A stretch of DNA of 64,000 nucleotides from Apodemus sylvaticus (GCF_947179515.1 NC_067476.1:55444074-55508073), one strand, 5' to 3'. Counted from the stretch's first letter, positions 22,111 to 35,486 are shown. A program made the numbers and translations. The notes: generated by a model not told the origin, from the letters alone.

Positions 22111-22207
<97 letters not shown>
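22110..22207. repeat. (TC)n-(AC)n compound microsatellite
   Basis: About 60 nt of TC with one GTC interruption is followed by about 35 nt of CA. Confidence 0.97.
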
Positions 22208-22209
<2 letters not shown>

Positions 22210-22246
22210 CACAAACCCCAAAGTAGAAAGTATAATTCTTTCTAAT

Positions 22247-22440
22247 TTTTTTTATTTTTAATTGTGTGTGTGTGTGTGAGTGTGTGTACTTAAGGGCAGG
22301 TACTTACAGAAGTCAAAAGAGGGCATCAGACCTGTTAGAGTTACAGGTGGCGCAATGTGTCCCATGAAGGTGCTAGGAACACAACTAGGGTCTGTGCAAC
22401 AGCCTACCCAAGAAGACAACTCACGAACTGTAGGCAGTAG
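22247..22440 (-). mobile_element. B3-type SINE (B2 superfamily)
   Basis: Antisense order: a T-rich/(GT)n tail, 'gaagtcaaaagagggcatca', 'gttagagttacaggtggcgc', 'gaaggtgctaggaacacaac', then a worn head. The GT run at 22265-22291 is the tail microsatellite. Confidence 0.75.
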
Positions 22441-22444
22441 AATT

Positions 22445-22889
22445 CTTAAAGGAGGGACTGCATTGGCATTTTCTTTGGTTTACAAGATAAGAAAATGCCG
22501 TGAGTTTTTCTATCTTTCACATGATGAAGAAATGCAGGCATATTTTGTTAGCAAGGGCCTGCTGGAGAATGGGTTTAAAATCTCTAGCATGTTATGCATT
22601 GTGCTACTGATCTTTGAAATAAAGAGTTACAACAGAAAGAAAGCTGAATATTAAGTAGATGCTCGTGGCATGGCAAGACACTAAGTAATTACTTGTTTAA
22701 TACAGCAGTCCCATAGGGCCTTAGTAGCCACAGTGTGCAGACGAAGATCTCAGGGCCAAGCACCTTTCAAGCTATTCAGAAATGGTCACACTTTAGTCAA
22801 TTTACAAGAAACCAGTAACTAAGGGGACATGTTGGCTGTTTATAGTGGGACATATAGACTGTCCCTCTCCCTTCCTTTCACTTATGCTC
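22445..22889. other. Unique non-coding sequence
   Basis: No gene or recognisable repeat. Confidence 0.4.
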
Positions 22890-23310
22890 TGTGTGTCACT
22901 TTTCATGACTGTGACAGAATGCCTTTGAGAGAGCAACCTGAAGGAAGAGGAAGTTTGCTTTGGTTTATGGTTTCATCAGTCCATCCATGATCACCTACTT
23001 CTGTGCTTACAAGCGTGCACAGCAAGGCAGAGCATCAGTGAACAGGGGCGGAAGCAAGGTGCCTGCCTCGCAGTGAAGAGAGAGGTGAAGGGTGGAGCTA
23101 CTGGGCACAAGGTATACTCATGATGACCGAGTCTCCCCAGAGACCTACTTCCTCCAAAAGACTCATAACCTCTTCCTCACAATCTCTAAATAATACTGTC
23201 AAAGCATGTCTCTATCAATAGATCAACCTATTGATTAGGCCAGACCCCTCACAGTACAGTCACAGTGCTACTTCTGAACAATGCACTGGGGACCAAGCCT
23301 TGAACACATG
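22890..23310 (-). mobile_element. Old LTR-like interspersed repeat
   Basis: 'gactgtgacagaatgccttt', 'tttatggtttcatcagtcca', 'gacctacttcctccaaaaga' and 'ctggggaccaagccttgaac' match, in antisense, the same old family as 26285-26590 and part of 8035-9360. I take it for an ancient MaLR-like LTR, but the family name is uncertain. Confidence 0.5.
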
Positions 23311-23314
23311 AGTT

Positions 23315-24685
23315 TTTGTGTGTATGTGTGTGTGGGGGGGTGAGGTCATTGGAAATATGCATCATTGTTATCTGCTGCTTGAATGATGTGGCTCTCAGCA
23401 GTCACTGCTCTTGCAAAACTTTTGACAACACCTTCTTGATAGCATACTGTCTAAGAAGTTTATTCTTCAGAAGTTTCCCAATGAAAAATAAGTAGTATCA
23501 GAGAACAGTTTATGAAGCCCATGGTAAGGACAAGTCACATTCCTAATAACCCAAGCACCTACCAACTCCCTGGTGACTGGAGTCCCCCCACCCTTAGGTG
23601 TTCTAGATAAATTACAGATCCCTGCCTTTCTGGTTACATTTTTGGGTCCCAAGGTCACATAGTGTCCTTCTTTTGTGTAGGTCACAGTGTATTCCCAGGG
23701 TAGGTGCATTTTGAAAATTATTTCTCTAGTATGCTAATGAATTTGACTTTAAAGAAAAAATGGAGACAGCGATGGGTCTCTATGATTTGAAAAAATGTTT
23801 ATGAAATGAAAATACAGTTCTCTTGGAACATCAAAGATGACCTCACACTGCTTTGAGAAGCACTGCGGGGTCTATGTTCCCTGTGATGCTCAACTCTATC
23901 CCTGCTTTTCCTGAAATGATTTTTCCCAAATGGAAAGGAAACATTATGTTTCTTTCATTGGATACATTAATTCATTTAATGTCTTGAGGTCAGCCATTTG
24001 TCCCATCCCCTCCTGAAAGGCACTGTTACCCCCAGCCTGCACCTGCCTCTAGCCATGCACACCTGGGGTAGGAATAGTTTCATCGATCAATACTGGAACT
24101 GTGACTAACTGCGTTAACATCTCACCCACCATGGCTGCTCCATAAAATGGCCAATGATGAGAAGAGCTGAGGTTTTGGGATTTTTCTTCCATGGTTGTGA
24201 AACCTGGAAGTAATCCAGCTGTCGGGCCAGAGACAAACCTCACCTGTACTGGTTTAGATCCATCGTGCGTGCAAAATGGAAAGATAAGGTTACACCCAGT
24301 GAGGTGCTGAAACATGGGAACTCGACCAGACCCGAGGGCCATGTTAATTAAAGCAGAACTCTGCCAAGTACGGGTTATCAACCAAAGGCACTGCCCCAAA
24401 TGTGCACAGTTCAAGATCAAACTCAGCCAACCCCTATGTATGACGGAGAGGTACTTGGAGGATCTGTTTGAAGCTCAGTCTGAACTTTGCTGGCATCCAT
24501 TCAAATACTTTCAAACACAGTTCAAATACAGTGGGCTTTGATCGCAGAGCTGAGGGTCATGGGATTTCAGACCAAACAAGGACTCAGCTACCTTTAATTT
24601 TGACTAAACAGTAGATTAGAAGAAGGCAGAGACGCCAGTACCACATCAAGTAGCTATCACTATCCTGAAGGGCCATCGGTGTCCC
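23315..24685. other. Unique non-coding sequence
   Basis: About 1.4 kb. A 123-codon minus frame (24049-24420) has no recognisable domain, and its length is within chance expectation. No gene is supported. Confidence 0.4.
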
Positions 24686-24689
24686 ACAG

Positions 24690-25145
24690 TCTTCAAGCTG
24701 CAGAACAGGGGCACTAAAATCTGCCTCAACTGGTATCTTTCAAGAGAGTTCTCAGAGACTGAACCACAAACCAAAGAATATGCACGGGCTGGACCAAGGC
24801 CTTCCTGCACATGCGTAGCAGATGTGAAGCTCACTCTTCATGTGGGTCCCAAGCAACTGGAGCGTGGGCTATCCCAAAAGCTGTTGCCTATCTGTGGGAT
24901 ATGTTCTTCCAGCTGGACTGCCTTGTATGGCATCCGTGGAAGAGGATGCACTTAGTCTCATAGAAAATTGATGTAGCAGGGTGGAGGGATACACAGGAGC
25001 CCCCCACCCACTCAGAAGAAAAGGATAAAGGGTTGGGGGAAGGCTTGTGGGAGTGGGTGACCAGGAGGGGGACAGTGAGCAGATGTAAAGTGAATAAGTA
25101 AATATAATAATAATGATGATGATGATGATGATGATAATAATAAAT
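24690..25145 (+). mobile_element. L1/Lx 3' UTR tail
   Basis: 'tctcagagactgaaccacaa', 'atgcacgggctggacc', 'gctatcccaaaagctgttgc', 'gggatatgttcttccagctg' and 'cagatgtaaagtgaataagt' match the sense 3' UTR of an Lx-type L1. It ends in an ATA/ATG microsatellite (25102-25143) that replaces the poly-A tail. No ORF2 coding sequence remains. The 5' boundary is approximate. Confidence 0.85.
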
Positions 25146-25149
25146 GAAG

Positions 25150-25665
25150 AAAATAAAGGACATTTTTGTACTTGGACTCCCCTTTTGGCATTTGCAATAC
25201 TATTTCAATACAGTGTACAGTGCTGAGTCTCCTGAGGAAAGAGTTACTTTAGCTGCTAATTGTATGAGTAAAGAAACTTTAACTCATGATAGGATTCCAC
25301 ACCAATAGATCAACCAAAAGCTCAGTCTATTAGGTATAGTTAATCTGTACAACCTCCTGAAAACCACAGCTTAGCCTGCCCTGCCTCAAATGTGTTTAGT
25401 GAGTTTACAATGATCTATAGTTGGCTACATCCACCTCATATGAAGCTTGCTTTATCTAAGGCATAATTTACCTAGTACTGTATAGAACGTGAAAACCCTT
25501 ATCTCCATAAAAGGGAGAAACACTTAAGTCAAATCACAAGTCTAGGTGTAACTGTCAAAGGTCAACTCTGAATAATTACATCAAAACTTCAACTATTTTC
25601 TGCACTGTCTTCATAATCACCCACTTCTACCCTCCTTTATGAACATGGATTCTAAAATAAAAGTC
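25150..25665. other. Unique non-coding sequence
   Basis: AT-rich, with no gene or repeat recognised. Confidence 0.4.
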
Positions 25666-25669
25666 TTTC

Positions 25670-25965
25670 GTGTACCTGTGTGTGTGTACATAGGTGTATG
25701 GAATACAGAGATCAGCTCAAATGTCCTTCCTAAGGAGCCATCATCTTGTTTTTTAAGACAAGGTCATTCGTTGAGCTTGAGCTCACTGAGCTGACTGATT
25801 CTTGAGCCCTGGGGATCCTTTCAATCCAACTCCTCAGTACCAGCATGCCAAGGGTGCAGTGTCACTTCTGACTCCCTGTAACATGGACTCTGGGGTTCTA
25901 ACTCAGTTCTCAGGCTCATGCTGTCAGCATTTTCCTGGTTGAGCTTTCTCCCCAGTAAAACAACA
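25670..25965 (-). mobile_element. B4/RSINE-type SINE
   Basis: Antisense order: 'acctgtgtgtgtgtacatag', 'caaatgtccttcctaaggag', 'tcttgttttttaagacaagg', 'gagctcactgagctgactga', 'gggttctaactcagttctca' and 'gagctttctcccca'. This is the B4 arrangement (tRNA/ID-like head plus B1-like part), strongly diverged. Confidence 0.65.
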
Positions 25966-26284
25966 CCCTTTGGCAGTCTAAATGACCCATGTTGTCATAC
26001 CCATCCGTGAGTGTCCAGCAGAGACACCATGTGAGGGCATGAACTGTCTGTGTCATTAGTGGCACATCTGCATTTTGTGTAAGATTGCTGGGTGGCTCAT
26101 GGTGTGCCGGACGCTTGTATTCAATAAGCTTATGATAGCTGAGCTTTGTTTTGTGTTGAAGTGTTATCACTAAATACATCACTGAAGGTGTCATGTAAAG
26201 TAGTCTTTAGAGCAAAAGAGGACAGTCTATTTGAGGTGTACATGCTACCTAACAGCACAGAGCAGTCCTTCTATGGCCATTTAT

Positions 26285-26590
26285 GACCAGTTGACTGTGA
26301 AGTGTCCTCTATAGGCTCATGTGTGTGAAACCTTGGTTCCCTGTTTTGGGAGGTTGTGGAGCCTTTGGATCAGGAAGTATGGCTGGCAGAGGAGGGCCAC
26401 TGGTGATAATCATTTGAGAGTGACAGCCTAAATTTCTTCACTTTGTTTGTTGCTTTGTCTGCACCATGTGGGAATCTTCTGCCCCAGGGGTCTGACTCAC
26501 TACCGCTGCCATGCTCTCCCTGATGTGGTGGGCCCTCTGAAACATTATCCAATGTAAGTCCTTTCTATATTAAGTTGCTTCTCTTAGATG
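26285..26590 (+). mobile_element. Old LTR-like interspersed repeat
   Basis: 'gaagtgtcctctataggctc', 'gaaaccttggttccctgttt', 'gggaggttgtggagcctttg', 'gctgccatgctctccctgat' and 'gtcctttctatattaagttgcttct' lie in the order of the same old family as 22890-23310 (here in sense). Confidence 0.5.
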
Positions 26591-26599
26591 TTTAGTCAA

Positions 26600-29325
26600 G
26601 ACTTGAAAAGAACAGGAGGAAGTTTAAGTGCTTATTACTAAATTAGTAAAAGAGGTCAATCTAAAAAGGCTGTATACTGGATGCTTCCAGCTAGGTGACA
26701 TTCTAGAAAGCTCAAAATTGCAGAGACACTGAAAGTCAGGGCACAGAGATGGGTAAACACAACAATACAGTGAATTTTTAAAATTCATTTTAAAAATGAA
26801 ACCATTGTGTGTGATATCACAATGGTAGATCATAAACACATATCAAGTACACGTGTGCAAATGTATAGAATGCCAATATGAACAGCAAATCTTGGATATA
26901 AATGAATAATTCTTGGTGATGGTGATGATGATGTAGGCCCATCAATTACAACTGACATGTTATTTAAGTGAGTGTTATTGATAGTGCAAGATGCTATCTG
27001 TGTGAGAGGGAAGTGGGTGAAGAAGGATTTTGAACATTTTGTTCAACAGTGCCCTACAAATAAAATATAAAACAAACAAACAAAAAAAAAAAAACAAACC
27101 ACAAATGCACAGGCAATAAATATGGGAGCAAACCAAAGTGTCACCAAGACAAACGTGCTGAAATGACAGCGTTGCGTCTACACCATGGAAACAAAATGCT
27201 TACATCAAGGAGGGAACAGCTGTGGGGACTTGCACTTGTGGTTTGCCTTGCAGACGTGATAGGCAAACCAAGTCCTGGGCTTTCCACCAAGGACTAGAGC
27301 AAGAGCAAATATGATGGGCTGCAGGGTCTACAGTCCTCACTGTAGGTTCTAGGTGGCAGAGGCTGGGTCTCTAGAATCATACATGGCTCAGGTGGAGGAA
27401 GCTGCTTCTTGAAGATGTGCCAAGAAGTCTTCAGGAGATTGAGTCTGAGGAAAGCAAATGCACAGTCAGGTATCATTTTAACGTAATTTAGGAGTGACAA
27501 GACAAGAGGTTAAAATGAAGCAGGTCTTGGTGCACAAATACCATCCGCTCTGTCCCAATGAGTACCAGCCAACCTTGGGAAATAAAAACTAGGAGGCCCA
27601 GACGGAAGGATGAAATACAACCCTCTTCATGGAACCTTTCCGTTCTAGAACGTGTGGAGCCCAACCCAGCTCTGCACTTTCTCCAACCAGGTCCCCATTT
27701 TTTGGCAATGTTCTTTTCATCCAGCCAAACTTACACTTCCCTTGTGAAGAGCCGTCACAGTTCCTGGTGTTCTCCTGGAGGCTTCTTCCTTTGATGTCCT
27801 CAAGTGCTAAGGTACATGCAGCACTCTTTAGCTCTTTATGGTCTACCCTCTTGAATCATTTGATCCTTGGCAACCCAGACAGAATGTCCTGTCCTCGATG
27901 ACAAGTCTTTGTATTACACCTGCCTCCTCCTCACCCACCTAGACAAGGGATGAAAACATCTCTGAAAAGGTATCTATTAATTTAGATCCTGATTAGACTA
28001 TTCCCTGACACTCTGCAATCTTACCATGGTCCTTAAGGAGTCACACTCTGTAAATCAGGCCATTTGAGGACAGATACATTAAGGGGAATGCAAGAGGATG
28101 AACTCAACTTTAGAGTTCCTATCTAGATAAAATTTAGTTGAGTGAGTCTCAAAAGTGGAGGAACTCAGAAAGCTCTTTAAGACGCCGGGGCATTTGTCAG
28201 ACAGACACCAAACAAACAAAAGAGGCCAACTGTATAGAACATCAGGCAATTGTCACAAAAATATCCAATGTGAGCTAAATAAACAAGCCGTAGTGAGATC
28301 TCAGCCCCTGAACAGTGACCAACACCTCCCTATCATCGGTATTAACATCTAAAACACTGGACGCCATATATCACAGCTGATCTGGTTTGGGAACTTGATC
28401 TGGTTTCTGTCTCACTCTTTCTGCTACTGAAAATATTATGAACAGATTCCTTAGCAATTACTTCCTTCCGGGGTTATTCCAAGGGTCTTTTCTTTGGTTC
28501 TCCAGAACCATTGAATGGGCCAATGTAAAACAGACGCACCATACCTTAGTTCCGGTTTCAAACTCTCAGTTTATTGAAGTAAACAAACTTTTAAGTGAAA
28601 CCTGGATGGTGTTTCTCTAAGGCTGTCTGGAGAGCAACAATGAAGGATCTAGATCAAACCATCTGATAACTGTTCCAGATACTCGTACATAAAACTTACT
28701 TCAGGTTCCCTCCAACTCAACGCTGCCCCAGATATTCTAAGTTTGTTCCACACATCAGCATGGCTGGGGTGCCAATCACACAGCTCCAGTTACAGGGGTG
28801 TCAGCACTTCTATTTCAGGTCTTTGTGTTCAAGAGTTTATAGCTTGGCCATAAAAACCAATCACTGGATGAAACTTGGCACCTAAAAGTCACTTCCCAGA
28901 AGAAATTTAAAAAATTCTGTGTAGTGTTGGCTGCTATTTGTATGTTCTCCACAGGCCCCAGAATGGATTAGCAAGGCTTTCCCCTGTATCTCATGGAAAT
29001 CAAGTGCTTCAGGGCCTTTAGGTTAGTTTCCATCTTGACTTGAAGTGAAAGTAAGATCTTCCATGATACGTGGAAACCTTTTCCTTGAGGCAGTGATAGG
29101 ATAGGAATAACAGTGAGTTTTCCATCCAGGGTGTGCTTCCAACTGTAAACAAAATGCAGTCATTGCATTGAAATGCTCTCCTTCCCTGGACCACCCTCCA
29201 AAATCTTAGCATGAGAACAAAGTGTTAGCCTTGCTTCCTTCTGTATATCTCCAGCACCAGATATTTTACTGACCACAGACTGTATCCCAGAAAACTGGGG
29301 ACATTGTGCTGTTAATGCCTACACT
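26600..29325. other. Unique non-coding sequence
   Basis: About 2.7 kb without a clear rodent SINE. An A-rich CAAA run is present at about 27069-27100. Frames of 60 to 90 codons are not recognised. Confidence 0.4.
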
Positions 29326-29329
29326 CATA

Positions 29330-29440
29330 CTTGAAAGACACATTAATTATAACCTTTATTTTATGAATGAGGAAACCGAGGCTCAGACTAGTAAAACAAC
29401 TTGATGTGGGTGGTAAAAGGAAGCTGTGTCAAAACCAGGC
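29330..29440 (-). repeat. MIR SINE relic
   Basis: 'ttattttatgaatgaggaaa' and 'ccgaggctcagactagtaaa' match the antisense MIR core. Confidence 0.6.
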
Positions 29441-29444
29441 AGAT

Positions 29445-31100
29445 GTTTGGTCAGGGTGGATTCCACTTAGTCGCACAGAACAGGGTCTTCACTGAGTTAA
29501 CTCCTCTTCAGGAGAAGGAACGATGCTCAGCAGGGCTTAAGCACAGCTTCATTTGCCAGTATGGTGTTTGAGTGGCTAATGCTGGTCTTCCATGAATCTG
29601 GGCTCAAGTGCAGCCTGTCTACTTTTCCTACTGCCCTTGTCAATTTGTCTAGCTGTTTCAACTGGAAATGTGATGCTATAGAGTTAAGTGATTATGATGA
29701 CTAGTGGGTAGCTTTCATTCTAAGATAAACATATCTTGCTCTCCATGAAGAATCTCACACAGGACCTGGTCTTCCTGGGCCTGGCTCAGTCGATTTACCC
29801 CAAATGGAGGTTGGTATTCATGTAAGTTGAAGATGTCTTTAAATATGCCCTAATTGTTAAAGTCCACTTTTGAGCACACCCACCCACCCTATCCCAAAAT
29901 AGTAGTAAAATCCCAGTTTACCAAGTATCCAATTTTTCATTCTTAGAGTTACTAACTTTAATTCCAGACTAAAAAAAATATTCTCAAGGAACAACTTTCA
30001 CCATATTTCATCTTTATAGATGAAATTGGTATATGATGAATTCATTGATTTATAAGTATATATCACTTTTTATATAGGTTTATAAATGTACAGTTGAGTT
30101 TATTTTATCATAAGCTCAATATACAAAGATTTAATCAATTTCTGATTGTGGAATAGAACATACTGCACCATTGACACTATAGTATCAATCATGACTATAA
30201 ATTATATTGTTTTCGTCATGTGAACATTATTTTCTAAGCTTTAATAAGATGCTTGAGATTTTGAGATGAATTTTTTAAAGTCTAAATTCACAGTGATACC
30301 AAATACATAGACATATTTTCATAACTGTTCTTTTCCCCTGGGTCAGCACTACAGTTTATAATTATCATAAAATTTCATTACTAATTCCTTTCAATTTATC
30401 AGAAGGGAAATAAATATGGATGGTTGTTATCCAATAAAAATACTCCTGATGCTTTTAAGGTAGATGTTATGTGGGTTTTGGAGTTTCCCTGTGGATAATT
30501 TAAGACAACAAAGGGCTGGAGGGATCCTCTGATGCCTCTGTCCCGCTGTCATGTTCTCATGGATTCTGTGATGTCAGGAAGGGAGGGGTAGCTAGGACGT
30601 TATAAAGGGTTTTGGAGCATGTAACTTTAGGCAGGAGATTCATTTGATAACTACAGAATACATTCTGAGCATCACCCATGACTTACAGTAACCAAGATAA
30701 ATTTGGGATAAATGCATAATTCTGGAGTTCACCTTCTAGGTCAGTCGTAGTGTCCCTCGTCTTGGAAGACATTAAAAGCTGTGTCTTCTGGATGTGTGTT
30801 CTTAAAAGGTGTTTTCTCTGGGTGACTCACATTAAATGACTAAAGAGCAACCTGGCAGGTGCCCACACTTCTAGGAGAGCCGACTATTACTGAGGTTACA
30901 CTTTCTTCCAGAGAAATTAAGTGGGTCAATGTGATTTGTGTCCATAAAAAGAAAATGCAGAGCCATCAAAACTGCACCCCAATTCATTGTGAAAGAGTTA
31001 TGAGCAGAATTTAGGCTGACACTCCTTTTGACACCCTCAACTTGTAGTTCCTTTAATTGATCATAATCTTAAGCCAGAACTGTATTACAATACAGCAGGG
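29445..31100. other. Unique AT-rich non-coding sequence
   Basis: About 1.7 kb, with no gene or recognisable repeat. Confidence 0.4.
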
Positions 31101-31104
31101 TTTT

Positions 31105-31106
31105 AA

Positions 31107-31137
<31 letters not shown>

Positions 31138-31245
31138 TAATTATTATTTCCCAGTCATTTATCAGAATGACTTCTGTCTTGTGGACAGAATCAAACTCTG
31201 GGTAAGCAACCTCTCTATCACAGAGCTACATCCTCACACCAATTT
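31105..31245 (-). mobile_element. ID-like SINE relic with (TTA)n tail
   Basis: A TTA run at 31109-31138 is followed by 'gaatcaaactctgggtaagc' and 'tcacagagctacatcctcac', which resemble an antisense ID/tRNA-derived head. This is the last rodent SINE recognised before a long gap in transposons. Confidence 0.45.
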
Positions 31246-31257
31246 ATTAGAAAGCAT

Positions 31258-31283
31258 TTGTTGTTGTTGTTGTTGTTGTTGTT
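31258..31283. repeat. (TTG)n microsatellite
   Basis: A pure TTG run. Confidence 0.9.
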
Positions 31284-31651
31284 TACATACGTCCAGTTCT
31301 TTGAAAAGAAAAGCTCCCAAGTTCATGAGATTGCAAACGCTTACTCAATAATTTCATGAAGGTGCTCTTGAAGGTTTCACGGTGAAGACTCCTTATTTAA
31401 ACTCAAAAACTCAAGGTTACAAAGAAACTGGTGTTTCTCCAAAGAGCACAAACCGAGTCTTTGCAGTCAGAACTCAAGAATTAGTGAGTGGACAGAGTGA
31501 AGGCAAACGTCTACTTGGATACTGAGAAACAATGTTCGTTTGTAATGAGCGTTACAGTTCACGGAGAACTTTGTGTTCCCCTTGCCAATTTATAAAAATA
31601 AGTGCATCTATCATTCTAAGAAACAAGTCACATTTATAAACTAATGCACTG

Positions 31652-31657
31652 GTGTGT

Positions 31658-31689
<32 letters not shown>
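31652..31689. repeat. (TG)n microsatellite
   Basis: A TG run with one GAG interruption. Confidence 0.92.
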
Positions 31690-31699
31690 AACATATATG

Positions 31700-32975
31700 T
31701 CATTTTCTTTTAAAGCTGGCCATTTTTTTACTAGAGATATTTAATGGTAGGTAGGTTCCACAACGTTAAAGACAATAGAGTAATGGGCTCTCTTCAATTA
31801 AAAATCATACTTTTAAAAGAGGACATTGTTAGGGGTTGATGACTTAAGTGGTTTTTATCAACCTTGGCATATTTGCCACCGGTTGTTGTTTTATGCTCTG
31901 GCAGGAGACACTAATGTCTGAACACCAGTTACTGCGGTTCTCAAAGCCGCGAGTTTTGATATATAGTCCCGGGTTATGAAAGCTTACCTCTTCCCGGCTT
32001 CACCCAGAGGAGGGTGTGGCTCCAGGCTTTTCTTCTGGGCTCTTGGACATAGAGGAATGAAGCTTGGAACCAGGATCCTCAGGTGCTGACTTGTAAGAGT
32101 CTCACAACCCCAGGGACCACCACGCTCTGGAGACCAGCCAGGAAGTAGAGTCGCTGAATCTTTCACGGGAAGAACAGGGCTTCAACTGTGACGGGGCCTA
32201 GCCAAACAGGTGATAAACTGCTGTATTTCAAAGACAGAAAATCCCTCCAAATGTTGTATTGTAAGGATACAAAATGACCTACATTCAAGAAAACAGGGAG
32301 CCAGTAATTCAGCGTCATGTTCCTTTCAGTTTAATGAGGCCTGCTGGGTGGGTATTAACTGGTCCTAACCAACCTGACTCTAAGCGGATGGCAGCCTTTT
32401 CTACTGGAAACCCACATTTTCAAGATTTTTTTTAAAGGTCACCTGAGTTTATATCAGATTGAAGTTACTATGTAAAGACTCTCTGGGCAAGTTTTTACCC
32501 TTCTGGTGAGTCTGGTTTAAAATTACAGTTCCTCAGAATGTTTAAGGAACTCTGTGAAATTGTTTAAAAGTCTCTGAACACCAAGCAGCCTTGGGAAATG
32601 AGTAGATGGATTATGTAAGATTTAAAAACATTTGTTGGAAGCCCAACACCCAGCTTGAATGCACGAGATTCCCAAATCGGTTCCCCAGTTTAGAATGCAA
32701 AGTCTAGGTGGAGTTCTGGCCAATTCCCTAAAAACCTCAGAGCTGAGAATGTGACATTTGAGGCTTATATCAATCACTACTAAACTCTGGAGGGTTTGTT
32801 AAATTTATACACTGAGGATGAAGAGAAGACTGAGGGAGAAGGTGGTGAAGGGCAGAAAAACAACACACATGGTTCGATTGTTTCAGGGCCTCTACATCCC
32901 CAGTATTTGGAAGAATTCCTGGACAGATGTAGAAGCAGGAAGGAAATGGATGAGTGAAAGTTAATCTGATCTCAG
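31700..32975. other. Unique non-coding sequence
   Basis: No interspersed repeat and no exon-like frame recognised. Start of the transposon-poor interval. Confidence 0.4.
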
Positions 32976-32978
32976 AAA

Positions 32979-33298
32979 ACACACACACATACACACACAT
33001 GAACATACACACACATACACACACATACACATACATACACACACATATACATATACACATGCGTACACACATGCACACATGTACATACACACATACATAG
33101 ATATACACACATGTACACACACATGTACACACACATATACACATACACACATCTACACACACATATACATACACACATATACACACACATGTACATAGAC
33201 ATACACACATATACACACATGTACACACATATACACACATACACACATGTACACACACATACATACACACAAATACACACACATGTACACATACACAT
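32979..33298. repeat. 320-bp (CACA/CATA)n tract
   Basis: Alternating purine/pyrimidine sequence is made almost entirely of ACAC, ACAT and ATAC units. It can form Z-like or cruciform DNA. Overlapping frames of up to 170 codons (Cys/Val/Tyr-rich on minus, Thr/His/Tyr-rich on plus) are artefacts. Confidence 0.97.
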
Positions 33299-33299
33299 G

Positions 33300-35455
33300 G
33301 TGTCTGTCCTTCAGTGTTTACACTTCCTGGGTAAACAAAAATCTTAGCCCGACATTCCTTCCTTTTATCAAGTTAAGCCTCTTCCATCAGAGTCAGAGTA
33401 AGCTGTTTCCCCGCTTACAAAGCAAGTCAACTGATATCCGTAAGTGTCACTATAAACCTTAAGTTTCCTGAGGCCAGCACCGGGGATGAGTTATGAATGG
33501 AATTAGCTCTCTTGACTTGGAATTTCCTCACTTTTACTGGTCTTTAAACTAGACTTTAAGACATTCATATGTAATCGATGGAACCAAAACACGGAATGGC
33601 CCTCTTCATAAAACACTTGGCTTCAGAGTGATTTTGCAGTTAAGGAGACGTAAGTACGAACTTCTAAGGTGGAAAACACAGTTTTCCCTTACGGGTTTAA
33701 AGCCAATCTGGGAAAGTGATGAGCTGGCCACGAGATTCCTGTCAGAAACTGAAGCTGAGTTCGTATTTTGAAAATATAATTTGCAGTGCTTGCTTCCATG
33801 AACCAATCTACTTCTCATGTTCTTAACCTTAGTCACCTTAAAAATACATAAATTTGGTGTTTGGTTATTGAGTTTTGAACTTTCAGGGTAAAGTAATTTA
33901 GAGACTCATAAATACAGAACACAGGGAAATCCCTCTGTGCAAAGGTCCCTTTAAGTGATCATGCAGAGACTGACTGACAGACCTCATGATTCAACCTCAG
34001 CTATTTGCCGTTTTATACCTTGATATATATTCTTCAATATAAAATGCGCCCTGTCTTAACATTTTCTTTCAACTTGTCATGTCCAAATTGATTTCAATAG
34101 CAGCCCCTGTGCATAAAAAGTGAGAGCAGGACCAATGCCAGGTTCTAGAAAGAGAAATGAACTTGGCTTGTTTTTTGACTCTAACACACATGCTCAAATC
34201 CAGTTCATGGCTATCAAAAGAAGTCTAACACAAAGCATGGAATAGAATATAAAACTCAATATTTCTTTTGTCGAATAGCAGATATCACTAAATATTTGGA
34301 GCTCTTAGGAGAAAGCCAGCAACTAAAATATTCATACCAATTTTAAAGTTGTCTGGAAAAAAAGTATTTGCACATTATATTGGACACTGACTTCAATGGC
34401 AAAATGCTTTAACAAACTCTTTACTTTTTCAAGTTCTACAAACACAAAGGGGCAAAGAACGTTCTTTTAGTTTCCTCGCAATGCATTTAAAAGGTTCTAC
34501 CTACTTAACAGGGCAAATTACCTATATAATTTATATATCAGATTATTGTAGTTTTAGAGAATGGAAAAATAGACCCTGAAGTTTTTTATTTTTGGAAGAG
34601 GTGATATGGCATGGGGAAGCCATTTTTTTTTTACAGCACAATCTTACACTCTTAAAATATATGCAACATCAAGTTTCCTTATGAAAACACATGACCTTAA
34701 AATTTAATATAGATTGCAATTTAATATAGAATTATAAGCTTGGAAGCTCTTTCTGAATGTCTCGAATGGGGTTGTAGCCATCTTCAATTAAAAAAAAAAA
34801 AGACCAATTACCACAATCCCATAATCCCATGTAGAGCTGGAGAAAGGTAAAATAGTTGTGACGTTTTAACATTTATGAATACACTTTTAAAACTGAATAA
34901 ACTTTTAAAATTGAATCTATTAAAAATAGATTATTTTTAATCCAAAGTGTGAACATAGGACAGAATAGTGCAATTATAAGTTATGTGAATTTCATGAATG
35001 CAAGAAAATAAGTTTACAAATTTTAAATGAAAAACTCCCATTCTAACCCATTAGGGGGAAATATTTATAGGCAGAAAAAGGTAGCAATGGCCCACCACAT
35101 TCACAGTTGCTGTCTGCAGTGCCACCTGCCCCATCCCCAAAAACAGACACATAGCCCCAAAGAGGAATTATATTATTTATATGTCAATTCCTTTAAATTT
35201 TGTTTGTATTAGCCCTTTGATAGCAACAGTCAAATCACACTTAATTGTTTGCTTTTTTAAGCCCAATGTTTCAACCTACTTAAAATTCAACACCATATTT
35301 TGTAGATGATGAGAAACATTGTCATTTAAAAATAGTTAAACACCCTTCTCTTATACCAAGAAGTGTGTAAAGGCAGGGTCATCATCTTGTGCAAGCAGCA
35401 CGGGGCGAGTTGGTAAGCGAACTCTGCTCCTCACAGGCGTGGGGATTCTCTTTGC
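33300..35455. other. Unique AT-rich non-coding sequence
   Basis: About 2.2 kb of single-copy sequence without recognisable transposons or exons. Confidence 0.4.

Positions 35456-35460
<5 letters not shown>

Positions 35461-35486
<26 letters not shown>

Noticed and set aside
24049..24420. 123-codon minus-strand frame upstream of the L1 tail
   Set aside because: No domain, motif or codon pattern is recognised, and the length is within chance expectation. I considered a retroviral or L1 fragment but could not support it.
32770..33347. Cys/Val/Tyr-rich frames of 63 to 170 codons
   Set aside because: They are translations of the CACA/CATA tract.
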